A stretch of 64,000 bases of DNA from NCBI GenBank assembly GCA_030651765.1, contig JAUSBY010000005.1:248001-312000 (forward strand), read 5' to 3'. Below are positions 9,494 through 22,700 of the stretch, piece by piece. The translations under genes and the position numbers were made by a program. The DNA is from Coriobacteriia bacterium (lineage in GTDB: Bacteria; Actinomycetota; Coriobacteriia; Anaerosomatales; Anaerosomataceae). Numbering within the stretch: position 1 is the first letter of the stretch; each line of letters opens with the position of its first letter. Below the pieces are notes generated by a model. That model saw only the letters and a list, made by a program, of their open reading frames with translations. It did not search any database and was not told the DNA's origin.

Positions 9494-9523
9494 ATGATAG
9501 GGCCGGAGCAGCGGGAAGGTCAA
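9494..9523 (-). promoter_or_regulatory. Sigma-70-type promoter of hrcA-dnaJ
   Basis: Minus strand: -35 TTGACC (9518-9523), 18-base spacer, -10 TATCAT (9494-9499). The start point would fall at the first bases of the CIRCE operator, the classical arrangement for HrcA repression. Confidence 0.8.
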
Positions 9524-9551
9524 ACACACACGGCTGGTGACCGCCTTCGGC

Positions 9552-10719
9552 TCACTCCCCCGCCCACACGCGCGAGAAGACCTCGTTGCCGAGCAGCCAT
9601 CCCCGCTCAGTCGTGGCCCAACGACCGTCGGCATGGACGACGAGCCCGTCGGCAGCAAGGCCCTCGAGCACCTCCGTCACGCCCGCACGGGACGCGAGCC
9701 CTTCATCGATCCCCCGCGTCAGACGCAGGCCGAGCATCGCATCCTCCCGGGCACTCTCTCCTTCATCGAGCAGCTCGACCGTCACCTCCGGCATGATGCC
9801 GAGTCCGGTCTCGACGCTGCATGCGATCGCGTAGCGCACCCGGTCGACCCCGTCGGCAACGATGAAGCCGGCCTCCCGGGCGGTGGCGGCGGTGAGCATG
9901 CCGTGCGCGCCCGGTCCGACGCCGAGGTATGGCGCTCCGGTCCAGTACGCGGTGTTGTGGCGTGACTCATGTCCCGGACGCGCGTAGTTGGCCGTCTCGT
10001 AGCGGAGGAGTCCCGACGTCTTGAGAACCGCCGCTGCCTCCAGGAGCATGTCTGCGACCACATCGGGGTCGGGCTCCGGCGCGTCACCGATCGCAACAGC
10101 GGCGGCCAGTGGCGTGCCTGCTTCCAGCGACAGCGGGTAGATGGACGTGTGGCCCGCGTTGGTGGCGACCGCACGGTCGAGCGTCCGGCGCCAGTCGGCT
10201 ACGCTCTGACCCGGTAGCCCGCACATCACGTCGACGCTCAGGTCGAGACCGGCCTCGGTCACCCACCTCGCCGCGTCGATCGCCCGCGACGCAACGTGCG
10301 CCCGTCCGAGCATGGCCAACTCGGCGTCATCGAGACTCTGGACACCGAGGCTCACCCGCGTGACGCCGGCCATCGCGAGCAGTTCGAGCATCTCAGGCGT
10401 GACCGACTCGGGGTTCGCCTCGATGGTGATCTCGGCGTCCGGCTCCGCGCCGGCCCAGATGGCAAGCGCCGACACGAGCGTGGCAAGGCCCTCGCCGAGC
10501 ATCGTCGGGGTTCCACCGCCCACGTACAGGGTGTCGATGCCGGCAGGCGCCACCCCCCGCTCGGTCCACACGCGCGCCTGGTTGAAGAGCGCATCGACGA
10601 GCGCCTCCGGCGTGACGGGCAGCCGATCGGGCGTTAGCGAGAAGAAGTCGCAGTAGGAGCACTTCGAGCGGCACAAAGGGACGTGCACGTACACGTGACG
10701 CGGGAGTGTCGCACCGGCG

Positions 10720-10727
<8 letters not shown>
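9552..10727 (-). CDS. hemW: Heme chaperone HemW (radical SAM, coproporphyrinogen-oxidase-like)
   Basis: 391 residues from ATG at 10727. The radical SAM motif [11 protein letters not shown] (C19, C23, C26) is followed by [13 protein letters not shown]. The usual HemN_C region is at the C-terminus (TRGIDEG... and [22 protein letters not shown]). A C-x3-C-x2-C-D-F-F signature rather than CxxxCxxCxC marks it as HemW, which inserts heme into respiratory proteins, rather than HemN. The start overlaps the lepA stop by 8 bases; the lepA-hemW-hrcA order is conserved. A heme chaperone fits an organism with multiheme cytochromes, but this gene is widespread. Confidence 0.92.
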
Positions 10728-12522
<1,795 letters not shown>

Positions 12523-12531
12523 CGGAGCGTA

Positions 12532-12540
12532 AGTCTAGCA
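12532..12540 (-). promoter_or_regulatory. Candidate extended -10 for lepA-hemW
   Basis: Minus-strand TGCTAGACT (extended -10). With the usual 6 to 8 base gap, transcription would begin within a few bases of the lepA ATG. No clear -35 is seen. Confidence 0.35.
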
Positions 12541-12616
12541 GGGCACCGCGCCGTGCGCGACAGGGCTCCGTGCCGGTCCGCCGAACGGCGCGGCGGAGGC
12601 GGTTCTCACTCGGCGC

Positions 12617-12645
12617 TTGGCCGTCCCTCACCCGTGTGCTATCCT
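12617..12645 (+). promoter_or_regulatory. Promoter of rpsT
   Basis: Plus strand: -35 TTGGCC (12617-12622), 17-base spacer ending in TGc, -10 TATCCT (12640-12645). It gives a leader of about 50 bases to rpsT. Confidence 0.6.
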
Positions 12646-12701
12646 CGTCCGGTTCGTCAGCACCCCACTGCGACGGGCACGAGCATCGGAAGGACGAGAA
12701 C

Positions 12702-12968
12702 GTGGCCAACATCAAGAGCCAGAAGAAGCGCATTCGCACGAACGAGAAGGCGCGCCTGCGGAACAAGGCCGTGAAGTCGGCGCTCAAGACCGCGACCAAG
12801 AAGGTCGACGCTGCTGTCGCCGCCGGCGACCGTGACGCCGCCCTCGAAGCCGGTCGCGCTGCGTCGCGCGCGCTCGACAAGGCTGCCAGCAAGGGTGTCA
12901 TCCACCCCAACCAGGCCGCCAATCGCAAGTCGGGCATCATGACCCGCGTCAACGGGATGGAAGCCTAG
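12702..12968 (+). CDS. rpsT: Small ribosomal subunit protein bS20
   Basis: 88 residues, beginning [20 protein letters not shown] and ending [24 protein letters not shown], the typical S20 pattern: basic, helical and binding 16S rRNA. GTG at 12702 follows GGAAGGA by 7 bases; the open frame upstream to 12570 has no similar start site. It is the only housekeeping gene on the plus strand, inserted between divergent lepA and convergent holA, with its own promoter and a strong terminator. Confidence 0.96.
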   Translation: MANIKSQKKRIRTNEKARLRNKAVKSALKTATKKVDAAVAAGDRDAALEAGRAASRALDKAASKGVIHPNQAANRKSGIMTRVNGMEA

Positions 12969-12996
12969 AGCATCCGCCCCATCACGCGACCGCTCA

Positions 12997-13026
12997 ACAA
13001 AGGACCGGGGATTCCCGGTCCTTTGT
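12997..13026. terminator. Terminator between convergent rpsT and holA
   Basis: Perfect 13-bp stem (ACAAAGGACCGGG / CCCGGTCCTTTGT) with a GATT loop. A- and T-rich stem ends allow action in both directions. It starts 28 bases after the rpsT stop and ends 6 bases from the holA stop. Confidence 0.85.
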
Positions 13027-13032
13027 GCGTCT

Positions 13033-14013
13033 TCACACCCGAGCGCGACACAGTCCGGCGAGCCAGACCTCCCACAGGACCCGGGAGTCTCCCTGCCCCG
13101 ACTTGAGACGGCCCTCGAGTTCCGCGGCATCGCGCAGCGCTCGAGAAAGCTCGGCCGCTCCGAAACGCGCCGCCTGCTCGATCGCCGCGGATGCCTGCCA
13201 GCTCTGCAACCCCACCTCGCGCTGTATCGTCGCCCGGTCCGCGCCGCGGTCCAGCATGGCCTTCACGCTCACAAGCATCCGCAGGTGCCGCACGGTCATC
13301 GCATGGATGCCGAGGAGCTGCTCCCCGCTGCCGAGGAGGTCGTCGAGCCGCTCGAGCGCCGTCGCACACTCGCGTGCGCCGATGGCGTTCAGCAGATCGA
13401 AGACCGACACCGGCGCTGTCTCGGCAACCATCGCCTCCACGTCGGCGCGCTCGATGGCCGAAGCATCCCCGGCGTACGCGATGATCTTGTCGGCCTCGGT
13501 CTCGAGCCTGCGCAGATCACGGCCGACGGCGCGCACGAGCGCCTCTGCGCCATCACGCGACACGCGCTTGCCCTTCGACGCGAAGAGCTCGACCACCCAT
13601 CCGGGCAGCTCGTGCTTGCGAGGAGACCGGTACTCGGCCACGCCGCCCGACCCGTCGACGGCCTTGTACAGCCGCGAGTTCTTGGGCATCTTCACCGCTA
13701 CGAGCACCACGCAGGCGGTCGGCGCCGGGTCTTTAGCGTACTCGGCGAGTATCGCCTGATCGGCAGCGCGCATCCGATCGACGTTGCGCACGACCACGAG
13801 CCGCCGCTCGGAGGCGAACGGCAACGTATTGGCGGCGGCGACAACGGCGGTGGCATCGGCCGAGTCTCCGTCGAACATATCGAAGTTGAAATCGAGGTCG
13901 GCCACCTCGCCGACGCGCTGACGCAAACGGTGGAGCGCGCGCTCCAGCAGCAGCTCCTCGTCGCCAAAGATGAGGTAGACCGGCTTCAGATCCTCGATGC
14001 TCTTGACCGCCAC
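13033..14013 (-). CDS. holA: DNA polymerase III subunit delta
   Basis: 326 residues from GTG at 14013, starting with KSIEDLKPVYLIFGDEELLLERAL, the hallmark start of the delta subunit. Later segments LVVVRNVDRM, RDLRRLETEADKI and APVSVFDLLNAI are family-typical. The subunit opens the beta clamp during loading. The 5' part overlaps the comEC frame by 281 bases, which is abnormal. An in-frame start further upstream (14112) would only lengthen the overlap and adds unrelated residues. Confidence 0.92.
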   Translation of the reverse strand: MAVKSIEDLKPVYLIFGDEELLLERALHRLRQRVGEVADLDFNFDMFDGDSADATAVVAAANTLPFASERRLVVVRNVDRMRAADQAILAEYAKDPAPTACVVLVAVKMPKNSRLYKAVDGSGGVAEYRSPRKHELPGWVVELFASKGKRVSRDGAEALVRAVGRDLRRLETEADKIIAYAGDASAIERADVEAMVAETAPVSVFDLLNAIGARECATALERLDDLLGSGEQLLGIHAMTVRHLRMLVSVKAMLDRGADRATIQREVGLQSWQASAAIEQAARFGAAELSRALRDAAELEGRLKSGQGDSRVLWEVWLAGLCRARV

Positions 14014-16411
14014 AAGACCCACTTCCGACTGTGTGCCGATAGCCGTGCGCGTCGGCACAGGCCGGCGCGCACGTTCTCCCGATTCTCGCACGAACGGCCG
14101 TCTTGTCTCCACGCCGACTTCCCGTGACCCGATACCCGGGTCCCGCGGGCCGCACCGTCAGATCGCCGCTGTGGTCGGTGCGCATGATGACGACCGCGTG
14201 CTCTTTCAGCATGCTCATCGTCGAGGCGCTCGGGTGGTTGAACCGGTTTCCCTCCCCCACGCTCACGAGTGCGATGTCGGGGTCCCACATCGCAAGAGCC
14301 TCGGCTGTCAGTCCGTTGGAACTGCCGTGATGTGGCACCTTGAGTACTTCGATGGGGGACAGGGCGCCGTCCTCGATCATTCCGGCCTGTGCTGCGGCCT
14401 CGGCATCTCCCGTGAGGACGACGTCCAACTCCCCCACCGAGAGGTGAAGTACCACGCTCGTATCGTTCGTTTCGAGCTTTTCGGCAGGCTCGGCCGGAGG
14501 CCACAGGACCGAGACGCGCATCTGTCCGATCAGCCACGAGTCGCCTGCGGCGAGCGGTCTCACGGGCGTGTCCGGCCCAAGCCACACCTCGTCTTCCGAC
14601 ACGCACGCTGACCCTACCCCCGGTACGCCGACCCACCCCACGGTGGCGATACCCGACAGGCCCGCCGCGCCACCCGTGTGATCCTCGTGCGCGTGCGTCA
14701 TGACCAGCGCATCAATCCTGCGTATTCCGTGTCGTGAGAGTGCACGCCGCAGGACGGTCTCGTCAGCACCGACGTCAACAAGCATCGTTCGCCCGCCGTC
14801 ACACACGAGCACCGCGTCGCCCTGTCCGACGTCGAGCACGACCACGCTGCTCTCCCGGGCCGGAGCCGGGCCGATAGCGAGCGCCATGCACACACCGACC
14901 GCCGCCGCCGTCAGACGTCGTGCGGTGGTGGTGGTGGCAGGGCGCGGCCACCACACCCATACCCCGACCGCGCCTGCCGCCGGGACCGCGACCAAGAGCG
15001 GTCCCGCACCAACGGCCACGGCCGCGCCGGGGAGCTGAGCCGCGTGGTGTGACAGCCACGCCGTTGCGGCCAGAACCGCACCTCCCGCCTCCGCGAGCAG
15101 GTTGCCAGCAGCGGGCACAACCGACCCGGCAAGTGCCCCGACCAGCCCGAGGAACATCGCTGCTGACACCAGGGGCGCGGCGTAGGCGTTCGCTACCGGT
15201 GCGAGAACCGAGACCATCCCGAACGTTGAGGCGACCACCGGCACGGTGAGCACCTGGGCCACGCACGTGAGGGCGAGCGTACCGGCCACCAGACGGCCGG
15301 GGCCCCGGACCCCGGTGACCGCCCACTCGGTGGCAAGCCCGCCAAAGAGCAGAAGACCTCCGACCGCCAGGACCGAGAGCTGGAAGCCGAGATCGAACAC
15401 CGACCACGGCTCGATCGTCAGCACCGCCACCACGGAGCACGACAGCGCCGACAGCCCATCCGGTCGTCGGCCAACCAGAACGGCACCTCCGCCGACGGCA
15501 AGCATGAGCAGCGACCGCAGCGCCGAGTACGGCATCCCGGTCACGACCGCATACGAGGCACCCGCGGCTATCGTCGCCAGCACGAGAGGCCGACGCGTCA
15601 TCCCGAGGGCACGCCCGACGAGCGCCACCGCGCCGCAGGCCAGGGCCAGATGGGACCCCGATACCGCGACCAGATGCGACAGCCCGAGTATCCGGAACTC
15701 CTCGTCGGTGGCAGTGCCGAGCAGACGTCGCCGATCACCGAGCACGATGCCTTCGAGAAGGTCGCCCCCGACACCGGGGACACCGTGCATCCGCTCGAGC
15801 GACCCGGCCCGCCACGCGAGCAGCCACCCCATCGCGCCGGACCGCCACGCCCCCACCTCCGCACGCCACGCGCTCCCGGTGGCGCATGCGCCTCCCCGGG
15901 CCGTCCTGCGGGCCCACGGCTCGCCCGCCGGTAGCGGCTTCAGGATCGCGGCGAATCTCACCGTCCTGCCGAGTTCCGGTACCTCCTGACCCTCGGGCCA
16001 GCCGACGCGCACCCGAGCTGCGGGCAGCGGCTCGCCGATGAGTCTGATCCGCACGACCGTCCCGTACGAGCCGGGGGTGGGATCGGCCTCGACGATCCCC
16101 GTCCACTCACGCGCCCCACAGTCCTCGACGCGCGCGGCCTCACGATGCCACACCAGTCCCTGCAGACCCGAAGCGCACAGCCCGGCTATCACGCCGAACG
16201 CCAGAAGGACGATGACGGTGCGCAACACCGACACCCGCCTCGCGGCTACCGCGACGCAGACCGCCGCAAGCGCCGCCACGACGAGCCCGGTGGCGGGCGA
16301 CCGCCCACCCCACGCCGCCCAGGAGGCCCGCTCGGCCGCCAGGCATCCCGCCCACATCCCGACGGCCATCCATCCCGCGTGCGGGATCGACGGCCGGATC
16401 GCCGCGCTCAT
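13733..16411 (-). CDS. comEC: DNA uptake channel ComEC/Rec2
   Basis: The frame encodes 892 residues. An N-terminal DUF4131 region is followed by the Competence domain with many membrane helices (LGLSHLVAVSGSHLALACG motif). A metallo-beta-lactamase-like domain follows, starting VVLDVGQGDAVLV with MTHAHEDHTGG and later VLKVPHHGSSNGL. ComEC carries single-stranded DNA across the cytoplasmic membrane. Recognisable homology ends near RTDHSGDLTVRPAGPGYRV. The last 130 or so residues are Arg/Ala-rich and lie over holA, so the true end may be earlier (a frameshift) or this tail may be unselected read-through. The start overlaps the comEA stop as ATGA. Confidence 0.9.
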   Translation of the reverse strand: MSAAIRPSIPHAGWMAVGMWAGCLAAERASWAAWGGRSPATGLVVAALAAVCVAVAARRVSVLRTVIVLLAFGVIAGLCASGLQGLVWHREAARVEDCGAREWTGIVEADPTPGSYGTVVRIRLIGEPLPAARVRVGWPEGQEVPELGRTVRFAAILKPLPAGEPWARRTARGGACATGSAWRAEVGAWRSGAMGWLLAWRAGSLERMHGVPGVGGDLLEGIVLGDRRRLLGTATDEEFRILGLSHLVAVSGSHLALACGAVALVGRALGMTRRPLVLATIAAGASYAVVTGMPYSALRSLLMLAVGGGAVLVGRRPDGLSALSCSVVAVLTIEPWSVFDLGFQLSVLAVGGLLLFGGLATEWAVTGVRGPGRLVAGTLALTCVAQVLTVPVVASTFGMVSVLAPVANAYAAPLVSAAMFLGLVGALAGSVVPAAGNLLAEAGGAVLAATAWLSHHAAQLPGAAVAVGAGPLLVAVPAAGAVGVWVWWPRPATTTTARRLTAAAVGVCMALAIGPAPARESSVVVLDVGQGDAVLVCDGGRTMLVDVGADETVLRRALSRHGIRRIDALVMTHAHEDHTGGAAGLSGIATVGWVGVPGVGSACVSEDEVWLGPDTPVRPLAAGDSWLIGQMRVSVLWPPAEPAEKLETNDTSVVLHLSVGELDVVLTGDAEAAAQAGMIEDGALSPIEVLKVPHHGSSNGLTAEALAMWDPDIALVSVGEGNRFNHPSASTMSMLKEHAVVIMRTDHSGDLTVRPAGPGYRVTGSRRGDKTAVRARIGRTCAPACADAHGYRHTVGSGSCGGQEHRGSEAGLPHLWRRGAAAGARAPPFASARRRGGRPRFQLRYVRRRLGRCHRRCRRRQYVAVRLRAAARGRAQRRSDARCRSGDTRRVR

Positions 16412-17082
16412 CCGGTCGTCACCAGGTCCGCAAGCGCTTCGAACTTCTTCGGCCCGATGCCTGGTACGCGCATCAGGTCTTCAGGCGCCGCGAACGGTCC
16501 GTTCTTCTCACGGTCGTCCACAATCTTCTGCGCGGTCGCCGGGCCGACTCCCGGCAAAGCCTCGAGCTCCGTCGCGCTCGCGGCGTTGATGTTCACCGTA
16601 CCGGCGGCAGCCGCAGACCCCGCGTGTGCGCCCGCTGGCGCAGCGGCCGCCGGTCCGCCTCCCGCAGCCTCTTCTTCAGACGGCAGGTACACCTGCTCTC
16701 CATCCGAAAGAAGGCGCGCCAGATTCACGGAATCGGTGGCCGCGCCGTCGAGAACACCGCCTGCTGCGGCGACGGCGTCGGCGACACGCGCCCCTGCGGG
16801 GAGGTCGTAGACGCCGGGGCGTGCGACGCACCCCGCCACGTGCACGACGAGCACCGGCGGCGGTGCATCCGTCACATCCGCCGACGCAGCGACTTCGGGT
16901 GCGGCGGACCCGGTCTCGAACGCGACTTCGGGACCGGGCGACGTCGGCCAGAATCGCCACAGTCCGATGCCGATGACGAGCACCACGAGCGCCGCCACGC
17001 CACGAAGTGCTCCCGGCCCAAGCTGGGCTAGCCCCGCCCGGCGCGTAAGCTCGCTCACGCGTTCGGAGTCCAGAAACGACAC
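16408..17082 (-). CDS. comEA: Competence protein ComEA (DNA receptor, SLBB + helix-hairpin-helix)
   Basis: 224 residues. One N-terminal membrane anchor (about 28-46, GVAALVVLVIGIGLWRF), an SLBB domain (VVHVAGCVARPGVYDLPAG...), a Gly/Ala-rich linker and a C-terminal double HhH (NINAASATELEALPGVGPATAQKIV, then MRVPGIGPKKFEAL). ComEA binds double-stranded DNA outside the membrane and hands it to ComEC, encoded next with an ATGA overlap. GTG at 17082 follows GGGAGGGG by 7 to 9 bases. The ribosome site lies in the arm of a perfect hairpin. Confidence 0.94.
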   Translation of the reverse strand: MSFLDSERVSELTRRAGLAQLGPGALRGVAALVVLVIGIGLWRFWPTSPGPEVAFETGSAAPEVAASADVTDAPPPVLVVHVAGCVARPGVYDLPAGARVADAVAAAGGVLDGAATDSVNLARLLSDGEQVYLPSEEEAAGGGPAAAAPAGAHAGSAAAAGTVNINAASATELEALPGVGPATAQKIVDDREKNGPFAAPEDLMRVPGIGPKKFEALADLVTTG

Positions 17083-17083
17083 A

Positions 17084-17115
17084 GACGCCCCTCCCTGTTC
17101 GGGACGAGGGGCGTC
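17084..17115 (-). promoter_or_regulatory. Hairpin that covers the comEA ribosome-binding site
   Basis: Perfect 10-bp inverted repeat (GACGCCCCTC / GAGGGGCGTC) with a 12-base loop, directly ahead of the comEA GTG. In the minus-strand mRNA the 3' arm contains the comEA SD, so folding would hide it. It could alternatively attenuate read-through from leuS, but no U-run follows. Confidence 0.5.
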
Positions 17116-17189
17116 CGCGGATCGTCAGCGTAGGCGGGCGGTCTTAACAGCAGCCCAACCGGTTATGAGAACTCGCTGACCTCGCTCGG

Positions 17190-19718
<2,529 letters not shown>

Positions 19719-19753
19719 GCGGGCCTCCGCACCTCGCTCGGAACGTGCGCCTT

Positions 19754-19759
19754 ATTGTA
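19754..19759 (-). promoter_or_regulatory. Candidate -10 for leuS
   Basis: Minus-strand TACAAT, a near-consensus -10, 35 bases before the leuS GTG. The -35 region is poor. Confidence 0.4.
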
Positions 19760-19792
19760 GCGGAACGTCCCTCGCCTTCGGCCACCCGAACC

Positions 19793-22700
19793 CTACATCG
19801 TCCGGGCGTAGGTGAGGCCGATGTGGCAGTGCCCGCAGGCGTTGGTCGGATGAGTCCACGCGGTCCCGTGCTTGTGGCAGCTCGCACAACTGCTCGACTC
19901 GTTCGGCAGCAGGTACGTGATGTCGTCGTAGTGGTCATACTCGCCGTAGTGACACGCGGTGGCGCATCCCTCGTGCATCGCCCGCACCGTGCCTTCGTGG
20001 CACGAGGAGCACAAAGCGGTCCAGTTGCCGGTGGTGATCGCAGGGACGACCGATCCGTTGACGCTTGACGGGAAGTGGTACACGCTCCCCGTTCCATGCG
20101 TATCGTGGCAAGTCACGCAGGGGATCGCTCCCTGTCCGCGCGCGTACGGCTTCTTGAGCGTGCTACCGAAGCCGCTGCCCGCGCGAGCACCGTGGAAGTC
20201 GCCGGTCGTCGCGTTCGTCCACGACGGTCCGACATTCACTACGCCCGGCGGGAAGACGACGCCCTCGGGAGGCGTGCCGTCGTGGCACCGCAGGCAGAAG
20301 GTCGACGCAACGGCCTGGCCGCTCGTTCCCACGGTCGTGTCGGTGCGCATGTCCGCCCTCCTGAGAAGCGTCCACGACTTCGCCACGGGACTCCATACGT
20401 ACACGGCGGTGTTGTAGGTCGTTGTGGGCTCACCGTGCCCGTTCCAGCTCAGAGACAGGCCCTTGGTGCCGGTGAGAGCCGAGGCGCCGAGGTCATACCT
20501 GATGACCTGCCAGTTCCAGGTGCGGTCCGCCACCGCAAGGTCTGTCGACCAGTACACCGAGTCGTCCGCCGAGATCGCTGCCAACACCGTCGCGTCTACG
20601 GGGTCGCCCGGCGAGGCAGGAGTGGGCAACGACGTGGCCGCACCCTGACTCTCCCATCCGGCGGTGGGCCCGACCGGGGTCACGGTGCCGTCGTGCGCCT
20701 CCGCTGTGACGAGCACGTGATCGGTGCCGAGCGAGAACACGTCCGGGCCCACGACCGTACCCGTGGCCCACACGTCGGTGTGGTAGACGCGCCACGCGAT
20801 CTCACCGCGAGTCGACGACTCGGTCACTCGCGCAACGGATGCGTCATAGACGCCAGCCTCGTACCGAGTGTTCCACTCCGCACGGTAGGTTTCGTGGAGT
20901 TCATCGCCGGGATACTGCTCAGTCTCAGGGTACGGATAGGTGCTCATGTCGTTAAACGGCAACGGTTCGACCGTCTCGCTCAAGCCCACTTTCGCGTCCT
21001 TGTAGTAGCCCTGGGTGAACATCAGGTAGCGCCGCGAGAAACCCCCGGACATCTCACGCTCGGCCTCGGCGTCGAATCGCAGCGCGAGCTCGTCGCCCCC
21101 GCCGAAGATCACGAACCGGTCGTCCGTCTGTTTGAGCAGGGGCGCCACCTCGCCGAACCTGGTGTGGTAGCCCTCGAAGTACGCGGTGCGATCGTTGGGC
21201 TCACCGTACACGTACTCGTAGACCTCGGGAGTGCCCTCCTTGAGGTCCATCCCCTTGGCGCGGAGTTCCGCCGAGATGAGCGGCACTTCGCCGATGCTGA
21301 CCTCGACCGCCTCCGACGTATCCACAGCGATCCAGTCGACGAGGGTCTTGAACAGAAACGTCATGCGCACCCGTCGGCTGTCACTGAGCCATATGTCCGA
21401 GACATCGAATGCGTACGGCCGGCTGAACTCGGGCGGCTTGGGCAGCATCAAGGTGCTTGCGGGAACCTGGACCCACGCGCCGGAGGCGTCCTGAACCTCG
21501 ATCCTGGTACGGGCGCCGAACTTGGACGCCTGCACCGCGCCCTCGTCGGTCGTCGGGAACAGGCTGATGGCGTCCATCACGATCGTGGTTCGCGGCGCAC
21601 CTGCGATGTCTCCAAGATCCAGCTCGATCGTCTGATACTCGAAGCCGTCGTTGCGGTCCTCGTTCAGCACCAATCGGTCTCCGTCGCGCGCAGTAAGCAG
21701 ACCGGTGACATCCTCGCCCGTCTGCACATGCGTCGCGCCGAGCGCACTGCCAAGCGGCAGCCTCACCGTGTGAAGCGCGTCCGTAAGGCCGGGATACGCA
21801 GCACCGCCTGCCTGGTACTTCTCGGCATAGACGTCGTATCCCTCGGGTACGTCGATCGTGTGGAGCCTCAGTTCGTCAAGGTAGTCGGTCTCGTACCGCT
21901 CCTCGACGAGTCGGAACTCGTACGAACCGTCGATGAGCGCGGGCTTTGTCTCGAGCAGATACGGGTCCTGCGGCACCGGCGGCAGATAGCCGGTCTTCGT
22001 CCGGGTGGCCAGCTTGCCCGAGCCGAACAGATCCGCCTCGAACACGAACTTCGTGCCGTCCCAGGTGAACAGGAACGGACACGAGCCTGAGTCCGGCGCG
22101 TTGGTCACGGTGAACGATACGGGCGCCGACCAGTCAGAGACCGCGTACGTCCATACGGAGTCACGTGCACGGACACGCACCTGGAAGGTCCCGTCGTAGA
22201 AGTACAGGCTCCCCGAGGGGCTCGGCATCCAGCTCGAAGATGTGCCGCCGAGTATCTGATATTGGTACTGCACCGGGTTGCCGTCAGGCGCACTCACCGC
22301 TGAACTCGAGACGGTAACGAGTATCGGGCCGCTTCCCGGTCCGGTCTGGTTGGGAACCGCGTTCATCACCGGGGGCGGCGGAGCGGCGACGGCCTTGTAC
22401 AGACGGTCGGCCGAAGTGGCGGTGTTCCCGAGCGCGTCTGCGCTGCGCACACGGTAGTGGTACAGCGTCCCAATCTCGAGTCCACTCATCGACACCGAGT
22501 GCGACGTGACGGGCGTATCGTTGCCGAACGGGGTGCCGACGGACTCGTTGCCGAGCTCGTACTCGGTGGTCGTACCCCAGTCGATCCACGATGTCGACCG
22601 CTCGTTGGTGGTCCACGTCACGATCGGTGATGTGTTGGTGCCAACCGTCGTCACGAGATTGATCGAGGAGATCACCGGCGGGCCACCGTCGTGGTCGGCG

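Noticed and set aside
19719-19792. T-box or other riboswitch before leuS
   Set aside because: The gap to the neighbouring gene is only about 74 bases and shows no T-box core.
20075-22090. Long plus-strand open frame of 671 codons
   Set aside because: It is antisense to the cytochrome gene, has arginine/histidine-rich shadow composition, no ribosome site and no domains. Long antisense frames are expected at this GC content.
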